DNA of 64,000 bases from Geomonas diazotrophica (GCF_018919385.1 NZ_JAHLMF010000011.1:124001-188000); one strand, 5' to 3'; shown: positions 1 through 8,924, numbered from the stretch's first letter. Notes: generated by a model not told the origin, from the sequence alone. Program-made: numbers and translations.

Positions 1-334
1 GGTCGAAGGCGACGCTGGCGATGATGCCGCTGCCGGTGAGCCCGCGCGTGCCGACGATGGCCAACCTGATGGGGTTTCCGGGGTTGGCTGCGCTCATCAT
101 CCCCTGCACCATATTCCCCATGGTGACCCGCGGGTTGGAGAGCGTGGCGGAATCGTAGCCGATGCTGAGGTCGAGACCTGCGACGCCGTCCATCTGGTCG
201 CCGCGTAGGAGGAAGACGCCATCGGATCCGGGCGAGGATATGGAAAGGGTGGGCAAGGCAAAGGCGGTAGCCGGCAGGACCAGCAAGAGGAAAAAAAGCA
301 GCCTATACCAGGGACAGTGACTCTGCCTGATCAT
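1..334 (-). CDS. Secreted cohesin-like protein, partial (3' end outside window)
   Basis: About 111 residues are visible from an ATG at 334. A signal peptide is clear: a short basic start, a hydrophobic core LLFFLLLVLP and an AFA-type cleavage region near residue 26. The following segment (motifs LSIGYDSATLSN and SGIIASVAFD) resembles the beta-sandwich cohesin/carbohydrate-binding fold, and it resembles the C-terminal domain of the secretin at 5689-8250. It has its own promoter at 383-411 and is separated from ctpA by a terminator, so it is a separate transcript. Family membership is by fold-like pattern only. The missing C-terminus may hold an anchor such as a PEP-CTERM or a membrane helix. 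Confidence 0.7.
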   Translation of the reverse strand, partial: MIRQSHCPWYRLLFFLLLVLPATAFALPTLSISSPGSDGVFLLRGDQMDGVAGLDLSIGYDSATLSNPRVTMGNMVQGMMSAANPGNPIRLAIVGTRGLTGSGIIASVAFD

Positions 335-382
335 GATGACCTCTATGCCTGGGGGGATAAAACAGCAGGAACGGACCGGTTT

Positions 383-411
383 ACTTTACTGACCCCCCCG
401 GGGGCTGTCAA
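383..411 (-). promoter_or_regulatory. Sigma-70 type promoter for the cohesin-like gene
   Basis: On the minus strand TTGACA (406-411) is followed after 17 bp by TAAAGT (383-388). The gene starts about 50 bp downstream at 334 and has an AGAGGT ribosome site. Confidence 0.6.
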
Positions 412-439
412 GCAAGCCCCTCGTGACAAGGTCGACCTG

Positions 440-473
440 TAAAAGGAAAAGGGGTGGCCGCCCGGCCACCCCT
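440..473 (-). terminator. Rho-independent terminator after ctpA
   Basis: The arms GGGGTGGCCG (451-460) and CGGCCACCCC (463-472) form a strong GC hairpin. On the minus strand it is followed by TTTTCCTTTT. It closes the secretion/ftsEX/ctpA block, which ends at 508. Confidence 0.75.
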
Positions 474-507
474 CGCCTTTACTGTTCCGCACGAAAACCC
501 GCCTCCC

Positions 508-1842
508 TTAGGAGGGGAGTTTTCCCATGCTCTTCAGGATGTCCCACCCCTTGAGGAGGTCGAGGGCGCGCAGCACCTGCGAGTCGCTCTTGATCATCTC
601 GTCGGTCTTGTAGGGAGCCGGCTTAGCCTTCTTCTCGTCCTGCTCGTCCTTCTTGTCCCCTTCGAAATGGTTCTCGAGGTCCTTCTCGCGGATGTGCATC
701 CCTTCGCGCTTCTCGCCTGTCGCGGCGATCTCCACGCGCTCGGCCACGATGTCCGGGGTGATCCCCTTGGCCTGGATGGAGCGGCCGCTCGGGGTGAAGT
801 AGCGGGCGGTGGTGAGCCTCAGGCCCGAGTTGTCGGAGAGCGGGATGATGGTCTGCACGCTACCCTTGCCAAAGCTCTGGGTGCCCATGATGACCGCGCG
901 CTTGTGGTCCTGCAGGCAGCCGGCCACGATCTCGGAGGCGGAGGCCGAACCGCTGTTGATCAGCACCACGATGGGGTATTCACCCTGCTTGTGGCTCTTC
1001 CTCGAGGTGAAACGCATCTGGGAGTCCTTCTCGCGCCCCTCGGTGTAAACGATCAGCTTCCCTTCGGGGACGAAGTGCTCGCAGACGCGGACCGCCTGAT
1101 CGAGAAGCCCGCCGGGATCGTTCCTGAGGTCCAGCACCAGCCCCCGGAGCTGCTTCTTGTCGGCCTGCAGGGCCTGCAGCGCCTTCTCCAGGTCGTCATC
1201 GGTCTTCTCCTGGAACTGGGCGATCCGGACGTAACCGTAACCGTCGTCGAGGACCTTGAACTTCACGCTCTTGACCTGGATGATGTCGCGCTCCAGGACG
1301 AAGTCCTTGGTCTTATCGAACCCTTCGCGCATGATGGTCAGGGTGACCTTGGTCCCCTTCACGCCGCGCATCCTCTTCACCGCATCGGTTATGGTGAGGT
1401 CCTTGGTGAACTTGTCGTCGATCTTCAGGATCTGGTCGCCCGCCTTGATGCCCGCACGGAAGGCCGGGGTGTCCTCGATCGGGGAGATGACGGTCAGGAT
1501 CCCTTCCTTGACGGTGATCTCGATGCCGAGGCCGCCGAAGGCGCCCTTGGTGTCGATCTTCATCTCCTTGTAGGTCTCGGGGGGCATGAAGGAGCTGTGC
1601 GGGTCGAGCGAGGTGAGCATGCCGTTGATGGCGCCGTAGACGAGCTTCTTGGTGTCCACTTCCTCGACGTAACTCTTCTTCACTATGGCGAGCACGTCGG
1701 TGAACAGCTCGATGGACTGGTAGTCGCTGCCGCCCCCCTGGGCGGCACATCTGCGTTGCACGCCGAACGCTATGACGAGCGTCAGCAGTGAAACGGTAGT
1801 GACAAACAGGGTTGTCTTCTTGAACTTGCTACCCTTGAACAT
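508..1842 (-). CDS. ctpA: S41 family carboxyl-terminal processing protease (CtpA/Prc type)
   Basis: This 444-residue periplasmic serine protease clips proteins at their C-termini. It has an N-terminal hydrophobic segment (about residues 9-34), a PDZ domain (about 95-170) and the S41 catalytic domain. The GSASASE motif places the nucleophile at about Ser301, and FGKG gives the general base at about Lys326, the Ser/Lys dyad of this family. The C-terminal tail (about 380-410) is rich in Lys, Asp and Glu. It lies 34 bp downstream of the EnvC-like gene and is the last gene before a terminator. This order links it to envelope and cell-wall turnover, since Ctp proteases often act on murein hydrolases. 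Confidence 0.93.
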   Translation of the reverse strand: MFKGSKFKKTTLFVTTVSLLTLVIAFGVQRRCAAQGGGSDYQSIELFTDVLAIVKKSYVEEVDTKKLVYGAINGMLTSLDPHSSFMPPETYKEMKIDTKGAFGGLGIEITVKEGILTVISPIEDTPAFRAGIKAGDQILKIDDKFTKDLTITDAVKRMRGVKGTKVTLTIMREGFDKTKDFVLERDIIQVKSVKFKVLDDGYGYVRIAQFQEKTDDDLEKALQALQADKKQLRGLVLDLRNDPGGLLDQAVRVCEHFVPEGKLIVYTEGREKDSQMRFTSRKSHKQGEYPIVVLINSGSASASEIVAGCLQDHKRAVIMGTQSFGKGSVQTIIPLSDNSGLRLTTARYFTPSGRSIQAKGITPDIVAERVEIAATGEKREGMHIREKDLENHFEGDKKDEQDEKKAKPAPYKTDEMIKSDSQVLRALDLLKGWDILKSMGKLPS

Positions 1843-1876
1843 TTTGCCTCCCTGGATTTTTCTTGCGATGCCCTGC

Positions 1877-3076
1877 TTATCTGAACCAGGGGGAAGGATC
1901 TACCGGTTTCCCCTGGTATCTGATCTCGAAATAGAGCATGGGTCCCTTGGTCGAGTCGACATCGCCCACGCTGGCAAGTACGTCGTTTTTGGACACCTTC
2001 GAACCGACCCTTTTGGCTATGGACGAAGCGTGGGCGTAGAGACTGAAGAACCCGTCGCCATGATCGACGATGATCATATTACCATAGCCTTTGAAATAGT
2101 CGGCAAAAATCACTTCGCCGTCATATATTGCATGGATGGCGCTACCGGCGGGGGCTGCCACTGAGATCCCGTTACTGACAGTAAAGGAATCAAACTCTGG
2201 GTGCTTATGCCTTCCGAAACGGTCGATGACATTGCCGCGTACCGGCAGCGAGAGCCGCCCTTTCTGGGCACCCAGCCCCTGGTTGGGAACCGGGGTGGCC
2301 TTGGCGGTCACGCCGGGGCGGGCCGGTTCGCTCCCCTTGCCGGGACGACCTTTGGAACTATACGCTTTTCTACTTTTGGCTTCAAGCCTTTGAATCATGC
2401 TTTGCAGGCGGCTGGCGTTGGCCTGCAGCTCTTTGAGCGAGGCGAGGTAGCTTTGCTTGTCCTGGCGCACCTTGACCAGGTAGGTCGCCTTGCGGCTCTT
2501 TTCCTGCTCGATCTCGCGCTTCTTCGCCTCGATGGAACGCCGCAGCCCCTCCTTCTTGACCGCCTCCTGCTCCAGGCGTTCCTTGAGCCGGTTCAGCCGC
2601 TCCAGGTTTTCGTTGTACTGCTGGAACAGCTTCTTGTCGTTGGCGAGGATGCTGCGCATGTAGCGCAGGTTCTCGCTCATCTGCGGGAAGGACTCCGAGG
2701 AGAAGAAGACGCGCAGGTTGCCGGTGTCGCCCCCCTTGTAGAGCGCGGCCACGCGGCGGTTGATCTGCGCCTTCTTGCGCTCGGCCTCCTGCCGCTCGCG
2801 CTCGATGTCGTCGTGGGTCTGGTCGATCCCCTTCTCGACGCCGGCGAGGTCGCGCCCCAGGGCGGCCAGGTTCGACTGCTTTTCGGCAAGCGACTTCTGG
2901 ATCTGCACCAACTCACCCGAGACCTTGGTCTCCACCTTCTGGGTCTTGGAGATGAGCCGGTTCTTCTCCTTGATCTGCTTCTTGATGTTCTGCAGCTCCT
3001 CATTGGCGCCGGCGCGGCAAAGCGCGGGTGCCAGGAGGGCGAGGACGAGCAGGATTGTGGCGGTAAGATGGCGCAT
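1877..3076 (-). CDS. envC: EnvC-like murein hydrolase activator (degenerate LytM/M23 domain)
   Basis: This 399-residue protein has a signal peptide, a long coiled coil (about residues 25-230) and a C-terminal LytM/M23 domain. The zinc ligands of active M23 enzymes are lost. The usual HxGxD stretch reads SNGIS, and the final HxH reads LYFEI. This is the pattern of E. coli EnvC, which does not cut peptidoglycan but activates amidases at the septum under FtsEX control. It directly follows ftsX (1 bp gap), as expected for an FtsEX-EnvC complex. Conclusion: amidase activator rather than active endopeptidase. The coiled coil would be the FtsX-binding part. Confidence 0.88.
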   Translation of the reverse strand: MRHLTATILLVLALLAPALCRAGANEELQNIKKQIKEKNRLISKTQKVETKVSGELVQIQKSLAEKQSNLAALGRDLAGVEKGIDQTHDDIERERQEAERKKAQINRRVAALYKGGDTGNLRVFFSSESFPQMSENLRYMRSILANDKKLFQQYNENLERLNRLKERLEQEAVKKEGLRRSIEAKKREIEQEKSRKATYLVKVRQDKQSYLASLKELQANASRLQSMIQRLEAKSRKAYSSKGRPGKGSEPARPGVTAKATPVPNQGLGAQKGRLSLPVRGNVIDRFGRHKHPEFDSFTVSNGISVAAPAGSAIHAIYDGEVIFADYFKGYGNMIIVDHGDGFFSLYAHASSIAKRVGSKVSKNDVLASVGDVDSTKGPMLYFEIRYQGKPVDPSPWFR

Positions 3077-3077
3077 G

Positions 3078-4025
3078 CTAGACGTTTATGAACCTCTTGA
3101 GCGAGGTCGCGCTGCCGATGAACCCGAGCAGCACCCCCCCGAGGACCACCCCGGCCAGGTGCGTGGCGGGGAGGAAGGAGAGCCCCGCCGAAGCCGGGTT
3201 GATGCCGAGGAAGTCGCCGGCGTTTTTCAGGAAGGCGAAGTAGCACCCCAAAAGCGCCAGAAGCGAAATCACCGCCCCGGCGGCCCCCTGCAGGACCCCC
3301 TCGATCAGGAAGGGTGCCTTGATGAAGAAGCGGGTCGCACCGACCAGCCCCAGGAGTTCCAGTTCGTCCTTCCTGGCGTAGATGGTCAGCTTTATGGTGT
3401 TGGAGACGATGAAGAGCACGGTGATGGTCAGGAAGCTCCCGAGGAGCGCCCCCATGAGCCGGAACAGGTTCATGAAGGAGTTGAAGCGCTTCACCCACTC
3501 CTCGCCGTACTGCACCTCGCTGATCCCCTGGATCTGCTTCAGCTTCTTCACGTAGGCGGCCACGGAGTCGGTGTCGCGGTGTTCGCGGTCCAGCCTGATC
3601 TCCAGCGAGGCGGGGAGGACGTCCGGCGTGATCCCCTCGAGGAGAGACTCCTGGCCCTTCAGGCGGCTTCTCAGCCTCTTCTCGGCCTCGGCCTGGCTCA
3701 CGAAGAGCACCTTGGAAGTGCCGGGAATCGCCTGCACCCTCCCCTTCAGCGCGGCGACCGCGAGCGGCGCCGGTTCCTGGTCGAAATAGGCGGTCACCTG
3801 CACCTTGTCGCTCCACCCCTCCGCCATCCCATCCAGGTTCACGTAGACCAGGAGAAAAAGCGAGGCGATCAGAAGCGCCAGCGCGATGGTTCCCACCGTA
3901 ACGGCGCTGACGAAGACGTTCTGGCGCAGGTTCGCGAAGGCGCGGCTGGTGAAATAGGAGAGCCTGCCGAAGAAACCTTCCTGCTCAAGCTTGGGGCGAA
4001 CCGCACCCTTGTTATTCTTGGACAT
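3078..4025 (-). CDS. ftsX: Cell division protein FtsX
   Basis: This 315-residue inner-membrane protein is the permease-like partner of FtsE. It has a cytoplasmic N-terminus, TM1 at about 37-61, a periplasmic domain at about 62-185, and TM2-TM4 at about 190-212, 240-265 and 285-305, the standard FtsX topology. FtsEX does not transport. It converts ATP hydrolysis into a conformational signal for periplasmic amidase activators, here the adjacent EnvC-like protein. Its start overlaps the end of ftsE by 14 bp, so the two are translationally coupled. Confidence 0.93.
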   Translation of the reverse strand: MSKNNKGAVRPKLEQEGFFGRLSYFTSRAFANLRQNVFVSAVTVGTIALALLIASLFLLVYVNLDGMAEGWSDKVQVTAYFDQEPAPLAVAALKGRVQAIPGTSKVLFVSQAEAEKRLRSRLKGQESLLEGITPDVLPASLEIRLDREHRDTDSVAAYVKKLKQIQGISEVQYGEEWVKRFNSFMNLFRLMGALLGSFLTITVLFIVSNTIKLTIYARKDELELLGLVGATRFFIKAPFLIEGVLQGAAGAVISLLALLGCYFAFLKNAGDFLGINPASAGLSFLPATHLAGVVLGGVLLGFIGSATSLKRFINV

Positions 4026-4734
4026 CGGGCACCTCCAGCATGGTGGCCTCGGTTGCCGCCTGCCCCACGAAAAGATCGGGCGTATCGACGATGGCCCCCT
4101 TGTCGAGCCTGATCACCCTGCGGTGTGAGTTCTCGATCACGCGGCGGTCGTGGGTCGCCACCACCACGGTGGTGCCGCGGTTGTTGGCCTCCTTGAAGAT
4201 GGAGAGGATCGCCTCCTTGTTCTCGTCGTCCAGGTTGCCGGTCGGCTCGTCCGCCACCAGGATCTTCGGATCGTTCACGAGGGCGCGCGCCAGCGCCACT
4301 CGCTGCTGCTCGCCGCCGGAAAGTCTCAGAGGCGTCGCGTTGATCTTGTCCTCGATCCCCATTCTTTTCAGGATGTGGTAGACCTTCTTGCCGATGTCGC
4401 GCTTGCCCCATCCCAGCACTTCCAGGGTGATGGCCACGTTCTCCAGCACGGTCCGGTTCGGGAGCAGCTTGTAGTCCTGGAACACCACCCCGATGGAGCG
4501 ACGCAGCAGGGGAACCTGCGAGCGGGAGAGCCGGGTCAGGTTGACCCCGTCGATCAGCACCTGCCCCCGGGTGGGGGTCAGGTCAGCGTAGATCAGTTTG
4601 AGGAGCGTGGACTTCCCCGCCCCCGACTGCCCGGTCAAAAAAACAAAATCCCCTTTGGGGATCTTGAGGTTTATGTCGGACAGCGCGCTCGACTCCGGCT
4701 GGTACGACAAGAAAACGTTATGCATTTGGATCAT
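4012..4734 (-). CDS. ftsE: Cell division ATP-binding protein FtsE
   Basis: This 240-residue ABC ATPase has Walker A GQSGAGKS (35-42), the signature LSGGEQQ (about 138-144) and Walker B ILVADEP (about 158-164). The start is set at the ATG at 4734, 20 bp after the pseudopilin stop with a GAGG site upstream; the open frame continues upstream to 4824, but that part has no homology-like content and overlaps the pilin gene. It energises FtsX. Being downstream of the pseudopilin genes on one strand suggests read-through between the secretion and division genes. Confidence 0.94.
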   Translation of the reverse strand: MIQMHNVFLSYQPESSALSDINLKIPKGDFVFLTGQSGAGKSTLLKLIYADLTPTRGQVLIDGVNLTRLSRSQVPLLRRSIGVVFQDYKLLPNRTVLENVAITLEVLGWGKRDIGKKVYHILKRMGIEDKINATPLRLSGGEQQRVALARALVNDPKILVADEPTGNLDDENKEAILSIFKEANNRGTTVVVATHDRRVIENSHRRVIRLDKGAIVDTPDLFVGQAATEATMLEVPDVQE

Positions 4735-4753
4735 GGGTTTGTAAGCCTCGTAA

Positions 4754-5167
4754 CTACCATTCGTTGTACGGCTTGCCGTCGCTGCCGACCAGCGCGGAAC
4801 CGCTGTGCACGTCGTAGACCCCACCGGTCGCCCCCTCGGAGGGGGTGTCGGTAGCGGGAGGCGCGGTGACTACCCAGGTGTCCTTGGACTTGGTGAAGGG
4901 ATCCTTGGGTATCTCCCTGAGGTACCTGTTCTTGTTGTCGACGAGTTCCTGCAGTGTCTCGGGGTACTTCCCCTGGTCCGCGTAGTACTGGTCGATGGTG
5001 GAGCGCATGGTGTACAGGTCTTCCCGCAACACCGCCTCGCGGGCCCTGATGATGCCCCACTGGTAATTGGGAGCGCTGATCGCCGCGAGAATGCCGATGA
5101 TGGTCACCACTATCATCAGCTCTATCAGCGTAAATCCCCGCTGACTCTTCACTATCCTCTTCAACAT
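4754..5167 (-). CDS. GspG-like major pseudopilin
   Basis: The 137-residue protein has a type IV pilin-like leader KSQRG|FTLIE, a prepilin-peptidase site followed by a hydrophobic helix (about residues 13-33). The C-terminal domain matches major pseudopilins in style (RYLREIPKDPF, then DVHSGS). The start at 5167 was chosen because only it places the leader at the N-terminus; the frame extends upstream to 5296 without meaning. It would polymerise into the periplasmic pseudopilus. Geobacter sulfurreducens has a comparable pseudopilin, OxpG, in an atypical type II system needed for metal-oxide reduction. I recall that parallel and have not verified orthology. Confidence 0.9.
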   Translation of the reverse strand: MLKRIVKSQRGFTLIELMIVVTIIGILAAISAPNYQWGIIRAREAVLREDLYTMRSTIDQYYADQGKYPETLQELVDNKNRYLREIPKDPFTKSKDTWVVTAPPATDTPSEGATGGVYDVHSGSALVGSDGKPYNEW

Positions 5168-5172
5168 GAGGT

Positions 5173-5667
5173 TCACCAGTCCTTGTATTTCGTACCGTCT
5201 ATGGCGACGCCGTCGCTCAGGGAATGGACGTCGAAGACGTCCTCGCCTCCCCACTTGGTGCTGTCGAACTCGTCGGCATGGGAACGCAGCCCCCACCCGG
5301 TATTGTCATCCCCTTCGCCCTTGAAGAAGGGGTCCTTGGGAATGCGGCGCAGGAACTTCTTCTTTTCCTTGACCAGCCCGCCGAAATCGTCCCCCTCCAC
5401 CAGCACTCCCAGCTTCTTGGGGTAACCGGTGGCGTTGAGCACCTGCACCGTTTTCTGGTCCGACAGCGCCTTGTCGTAGTTTTTCTTGTACTCGTCTATG
5501 GCGGTCCTGATCTCGCGCAGGTTCCTTCTGAGCTCGAGTTCCTTGGTCCGCTTGGCGGCCATCTGGGCCGACGGGACGATCAGCGAGGCGAGCAGGGTGA
5601 GGATGACCATGGTCACCACCATCTCGATCAGGCTGAGCCCCCGTTTATCTCTAAGGATCTTCCACAT
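5173..5667 (-). CDS. Second pseudopilin with variant leader
   Basis: The 164-residue protein has the leader KRG|LSLIE, a variant of GFTLIE that keeps Gly-1 and Glu5, then a hydrophobic helix. It shares the motif RRIPKDPFF and a DVHS segment near the C-terminus with the neighbouring pseudopilin, so the two probably arose by duplication. It lies 5 bp upstream of that gene and 21 bp downstream of the secretin. The charged insert around residues 90-105 distinguishes it. Likely role: a second structural pseudopilin of the same apparatus. Confidence 0.86.
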   Translation of the reverse strand: MWKILRDKRGLSLIEMVVTMVILTLLASLIVPSAQMAAKRTKELELRRNLREIRTAIDEYKKNYDKALSDQKTVQVLNATGYPKKLGVLVEGDDFGGLVKEKKKFLRRIPKDPFFKGEGDDNTGWGLRSHADEFDSTKWGGEDVFDVHSLSDGVAIDGTKYKDW

Positions 5668-5688
5668 CGCGGCGACAGCCCGGAGGGG

Positions 5689-8250
5689 CTACTTTACCTC
5701 CACTACTGACTTGAATGGGGTCACGGCGATCTGCTCGCCCCCTTTCTTCGTGAAGCTGGTGTTGGAGAAGGAAAGGGGCGTGCTCCCCTGCCCGATCGCC
5801 TTGAAGGTGACCTGGGCCAGCATGCCGTTGCCGAGTCCCCCCTCGCTCCTGCTGCCGGACATCCAGAGCTCCCCCTTCTTCTTGTCGGCGAAGGCTTGGA
5901 AGGTCGACGGCTTTCCGGTCTCCTTGAGGAGCGGCCCTTCGGTCTGTGCCACCACCTCGAGGATCTTGGGATCGTAACTCAGCACGAACACCGCCTTCTC
6001 AAGGTCCATTATCCCGGAAACGTTTATCTGCACCGCGAACTGGTCGTTCAGCTTCACCGAAGAAGGGAGGCTGAGGGCGAGCAGGGCCTTCTCCAGAGGG
6101 ACCGGCGAGACGGTGGGCTTGGGCGGTTCCTTGGCCGCGGCAGCGGCGGCGGCAGCGGCGGCAGCGTTTGCGGCAGCTTCCGCGCCTTGTTCAGCGGGAA
6201 CTTCGACAGCGGCTTCGCCCCCGGCGGCGCTTGCCGGTGCCGGGGCACCCGGTGCGATCCCATCCTCTGCGCCAGGAGCGGCAGCGACCGGAGCGGCAGC
6301 GACCGGAGCGGCAGCGACCGGAGCCGGGGCGACCGGAGCCGGGGCGATCCTTTTAACCGGAGCCGCCTTGGCGGGCGCTGCCTTGGCCGGAGCAGCGGTG
6401 TCGGCAAACTCGGGCTCGATGAAGGACTGGTACGGCTTGTTGGTGGAGGGCTCGTCCTCGCGACCGGACCAGAAGGCCGCCACATCGCTGTCGGGCACCG
6501 TCACGCCACGCACGATCCTCGGCGTGATGGCCAGCAACAGTTCGCTTTTGTCATTCGACTTGCCGGTGTTGGAGAAGAGGTTGCCGAGCACGGGGATGTC
6601 TCCCAGCAGGAACACCTTTTTCTTGCTGTCGGTGTCGTTCTTTTGCATCAAGCCGCCGATTATGCTGGTCTCGCCGTCCTTCAAGGACAGAACCGTGTCG
6701 AGGTTTCTGGTCCCGATGGTGACCACCGTGGTGGCCTGGTCGGTGCCGACCTTCTCCCGACCGAGGATGGAGCTCACCTCGAGGCCGAGCTTGATGGAGA
6801 CCTCGTTGTTCAACTGTATGGTCGGCTCAGCGTTCACCTTCACCCCGACGTCCACGTACTGGACGTTGACGCTCGTGCCGGTGGAGGTGGAAGAGGTGGT
6901 CGTGATCGGCACCCTGGTGCCGACGTTGAACTTCGCCTTCTCGCGGTTCTTCACCCTGATCTTCGGATTGGAAAGCGTCTCGCCGTTGGAGAGCGTCTTA
7001 CCGAAGTTGAAGGTGGCGTTGGGCACGGTGAGGTAGCCGTTGTACCCCCTCATCTTGAAAACGTTGAGCAGGTTGCTGACGTCGGCGGCCGTAGTGGTGG
7101 TGCCAGAGGTGGTCGACGTTGTCGTGGTGGTGCTCAGGGCATCGGAGAGGAACTTACCCTGGGGCCCGGTCACCCCGAGGGAGGCGGCATAGCTGGAGAG
7201 GGCAAGGCCGAAGGTCTCGGTACCCGCCTTGGAAAGCTCGAAGACCTCGACATCGAGGAGCACCTCGGCGTCGGGAACGTCATTGGCCTCCAGGATCTTG
7301 CGCGCGACCTCCACCACTTCGGGGGTGTCGCGGATCACCAGGGCGTTGGCTTCCTCGTTCACGTAGATCTTCTTCACCTGGAGCATGGTGCGCACCAGGT
7401 TCACCGCCTTCTTGGCATCGAGCTTGTTCAGGTAGAAGGTCTGGACGAAGAGTTCCTCGTACTGCTTGATCTTGTCCGGGGTCTTGGGATAGATGATGAT
7501 GGTGCTCTCGTTCAGCACCTTCTTGTCCAGCTTCTGCATCCCGGTCAGGAGTTCCATGGCCTGCTGGAAGCTCCCGTTTTCCAGGTGCAGCGAGACGTTG
7601 ACGTCCTTTACCCCGTCATCGAAGACGAAGTTGATCCCGGAAAGCTGGGTCAGGATGTTGAAGATGTCCTTGAGCTTGGCGTCCTTGAACTTCAGCGTGA
7701 TCGGCTTGGTCGACTTCAGGTTCAGCTCGAAGCCGTCCAGCTTCTGCTTCTTGCCGGCCAGGATGCGGTCCAGCCCCTCCTTGGCCGTCTTGTTGGAGGG
7801 CTCGAACTGGAGCACGTGCTGGTAGGAGGTCATCGCCTCGCGCAGCTTGTGGTCCCTCTCGAAGTCCGCCCCCTCCTGGAGGTAGGTCTGGGCGTTTCTC
7901 AGCTTGAGCGTCTGGTCCGCACGGCTCTTCGCCTCGACGTAGGTCGGGTCCATGGCGTAGGCGGTCTGGAACTCCCTTAAGGCCTCGTCGTAATTCTTCT
8001 TCTCGAAGAACGCCTCACCCTTCTTGAAATGCACCTTGCCGGCCGCCTGGGTGATGTTCAGAAGCTTCACCCGGTATTCCCCTACCTCGGGGTGCTTGGC
8101 CGCGACCTCGGCATACTTCACCAGCGCGGCGTCCAGGTTCCCCTCGCGCTCGAGCTGCTCTGCCTTACTAAAAGCGGTGCGCCCGGCCGCGCAGCCGGAA
8201 AGGGCCAGGGTCAGCAGCATCAGGGTTGAGATCGATCTTAGTCTATGCAT
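5689..8250 (-). CDS. Type II secretion secretin (GspD/PilQ type) with TPR and cohesin domains
   Basis: This 853-residue outer-membrane channel begins with a lipoprotein signal (lipobox LSGC, Cys19), followed by about 150 residues of TPR-like helices. Next come a secretin/TonB short N domain (about 185-260, starting ITLKFKDAKLKDIF), a second N domain, and the secretin beta-barrel region (about 330-600, with the VPVLGNLF-type motif near 560). After a 100-residue Ala/Pro linker with repeated PAPVA-like units, it ends in a cohesin-type beta-sandwich (about 720-853). Ordinary GspD has neither the TPR part nor the cohesin part. The lipid anchor may replace a separate pilotin. It lies between the PilP-like gene and the pseudopilins. 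Confidence 0.92.
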   Translation of the reverse strand: MHRLRSISTLMLLTLALSGCAAGRTAFSKAEQLEREGNLDAALVKYAEVAAKHPEVGEYRVKLLNITQAAGKVHFKKGEAFFEKKNYDEALREFQTAYAMDPTYVEAKSRADQTLKLRNAQTYLQEGADFERDHKLREAMTSYQHVLQFEPSNKTAKEGLDRILAGKKQKLDGFELNLKSTKPITLKFKDAKLKDIFNILTQLSGINFVFDDGVKDVNVSLHLENGSFQQAMELLTGMQKLDKKVLNESTIIIYPKTPDKIKQYEELFVQTFYLNKLDAKKAVNLVRTMLQVKKIYVNEEANALVIRDTPEVVEVARKILEANDVPDAEVLLDVEVFELSKAGTETFGLALSSYAASLGVTGPQGKFLSDALSTTTTTSTTSGTTTTAADVSNLLNVFKMRGYNGYLTVPNATFNFGKTLSNGETLSNPKIRVKNREKAKFNVGTRVPITTTSSTSTGTSVNVQYVDVGVKVNAEPTIQLNNEVSIKLGLEVSSILGREKVGTDQATTVVTIGTRNLDTVLSLKDGETSIIGGLMQKNDTDSKKKVFLLGDIPVLGNLFSNTGKSNDKSELLLAITPRIVRGVTVPDSDVAAFWSGREDEPSTNKPYQSFIEPEFADTAAPAKAAPAKAAPVKRIAPAPVAPAPVAAAPVAAAPVAAAPGAEDGIAPGAPAPASAAGGEAAVEVPAEQGAEAAANAAAAAAAAAAAKEPPKPTVSPVPLEKALLALSLPSSVKLNDQFAVQINVSGIMDLEKAVFVLSYDPKILEVVAQTEGPLLKETGKPSTFQAFADKKKGELWMSGSRSEGGLGNGMLAQVTFKAIGQGSTPLSFSNTSFTKKGGEQIAVTPFKSVVEVK

Positions 8251-8261
8251 GAAGTTGCTCC

Positions 8262-8924
8262 TTAAGGCCTGGGACTGGTACTGGTGCGGCGCATGCTGAG
8301 CGACCTGTTTTCTACCAGCGGAATCACCAGCTGCCGGTCGGTCTGGATCGACTTGATGGTGATGGCATCATCGGTCACGTTTGAGACCTGGAACCTCGGG
8401 CCCACCTGGCCTCCCTTCTTGGCGAGGAAGATCTCGCCTCCCTTGGAGAGGAACACGGTCCTCTCGGCCCCCTTCTTGAGGAAGCCCAGGAACACGAACT
8501 TGCCGAGTTCGGCATCATCCAACTGCTCCTGGGTCGGCGGAGGAGGAGGGGGAGGAGTTACCTGCGCCGTCGGCAGCGGTTGCGGGAGGGGGGGCAGTTT
8601 CTTGGGTGGCGGTGGCGGCGGCGGCAGCTTGAGAGCCATCTGCTTGCTCTCGTCTTTGTAAAGCGGCGAGAAGATGTTGCGCCTGAAGCCGCCGGACGCC
8701 GGCATTTCGCGCTGCAGCTGGTCGAGGTGCACCACGCCCGTGGCGGACGGAGCGGCCGCCTTGGGTGCAGCGGGGCTCTGTTTCCGGAGCACGGTCGCCC
8801 TGGCACCCGGCTGGTTCTTCAGGGTGACCACCTGCTGCTGCCTGGGGGAGCGTACCACCGCGTAGACGATGGCCCCTGTCAGCACGACCAGCAGCAGAAA
8901 AAGTGCAAGTTTCTGGCGGTTCAT
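8262..8924 (-). CDS. PilP/GspC-like inner-membrane linker protein
   Basis: The 220-residue protein has one N-terminal membrane helix (about 6-23), a motif RRNIFSPLY found in PilP/GspC homology regions, two proline runs (about 100-130) that could span the periplasm, and a C-terminal beta domain (KFVFLGFLKKG, then a repeat of short strands) of the GspC homology-region type. It would connect the inner-membrane platform to the secretin N domains. It overlaps the PilO-like gene by 4 bp and precedes the secretin by 11 bp. GspC and PilP are both possible names; the surrounding PilMNO set favours PilP. Confidence 0.78.
   Translation of the reverse strand: MNRQKLALFLLLVVLTGAIVYAVVRSPRQQQVVTLKNQPGARATVLRKQSPAAPKAAAPSATGVVHLDQLQREMPASGGFRRNIFSPLYKDESKQMALKLPPPPPPPKKLPPLPQPLPTAQVTPPPPPPPTQEQLDDAELGKFVFLGFLKKGAERTVFLSKGGEIFLAKKGGQVGPRFQVSNVTDDAITIKSIQTDRQLVIPLVENRSLSMRRTSTSPRP

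Noticed and set aside
1877-3076. The M23 domain as an active peptidoglycan endopeptidase
   Set aside because: The zinc-ligand His and Asp of the HxGxD motif and the final HxH are missing.
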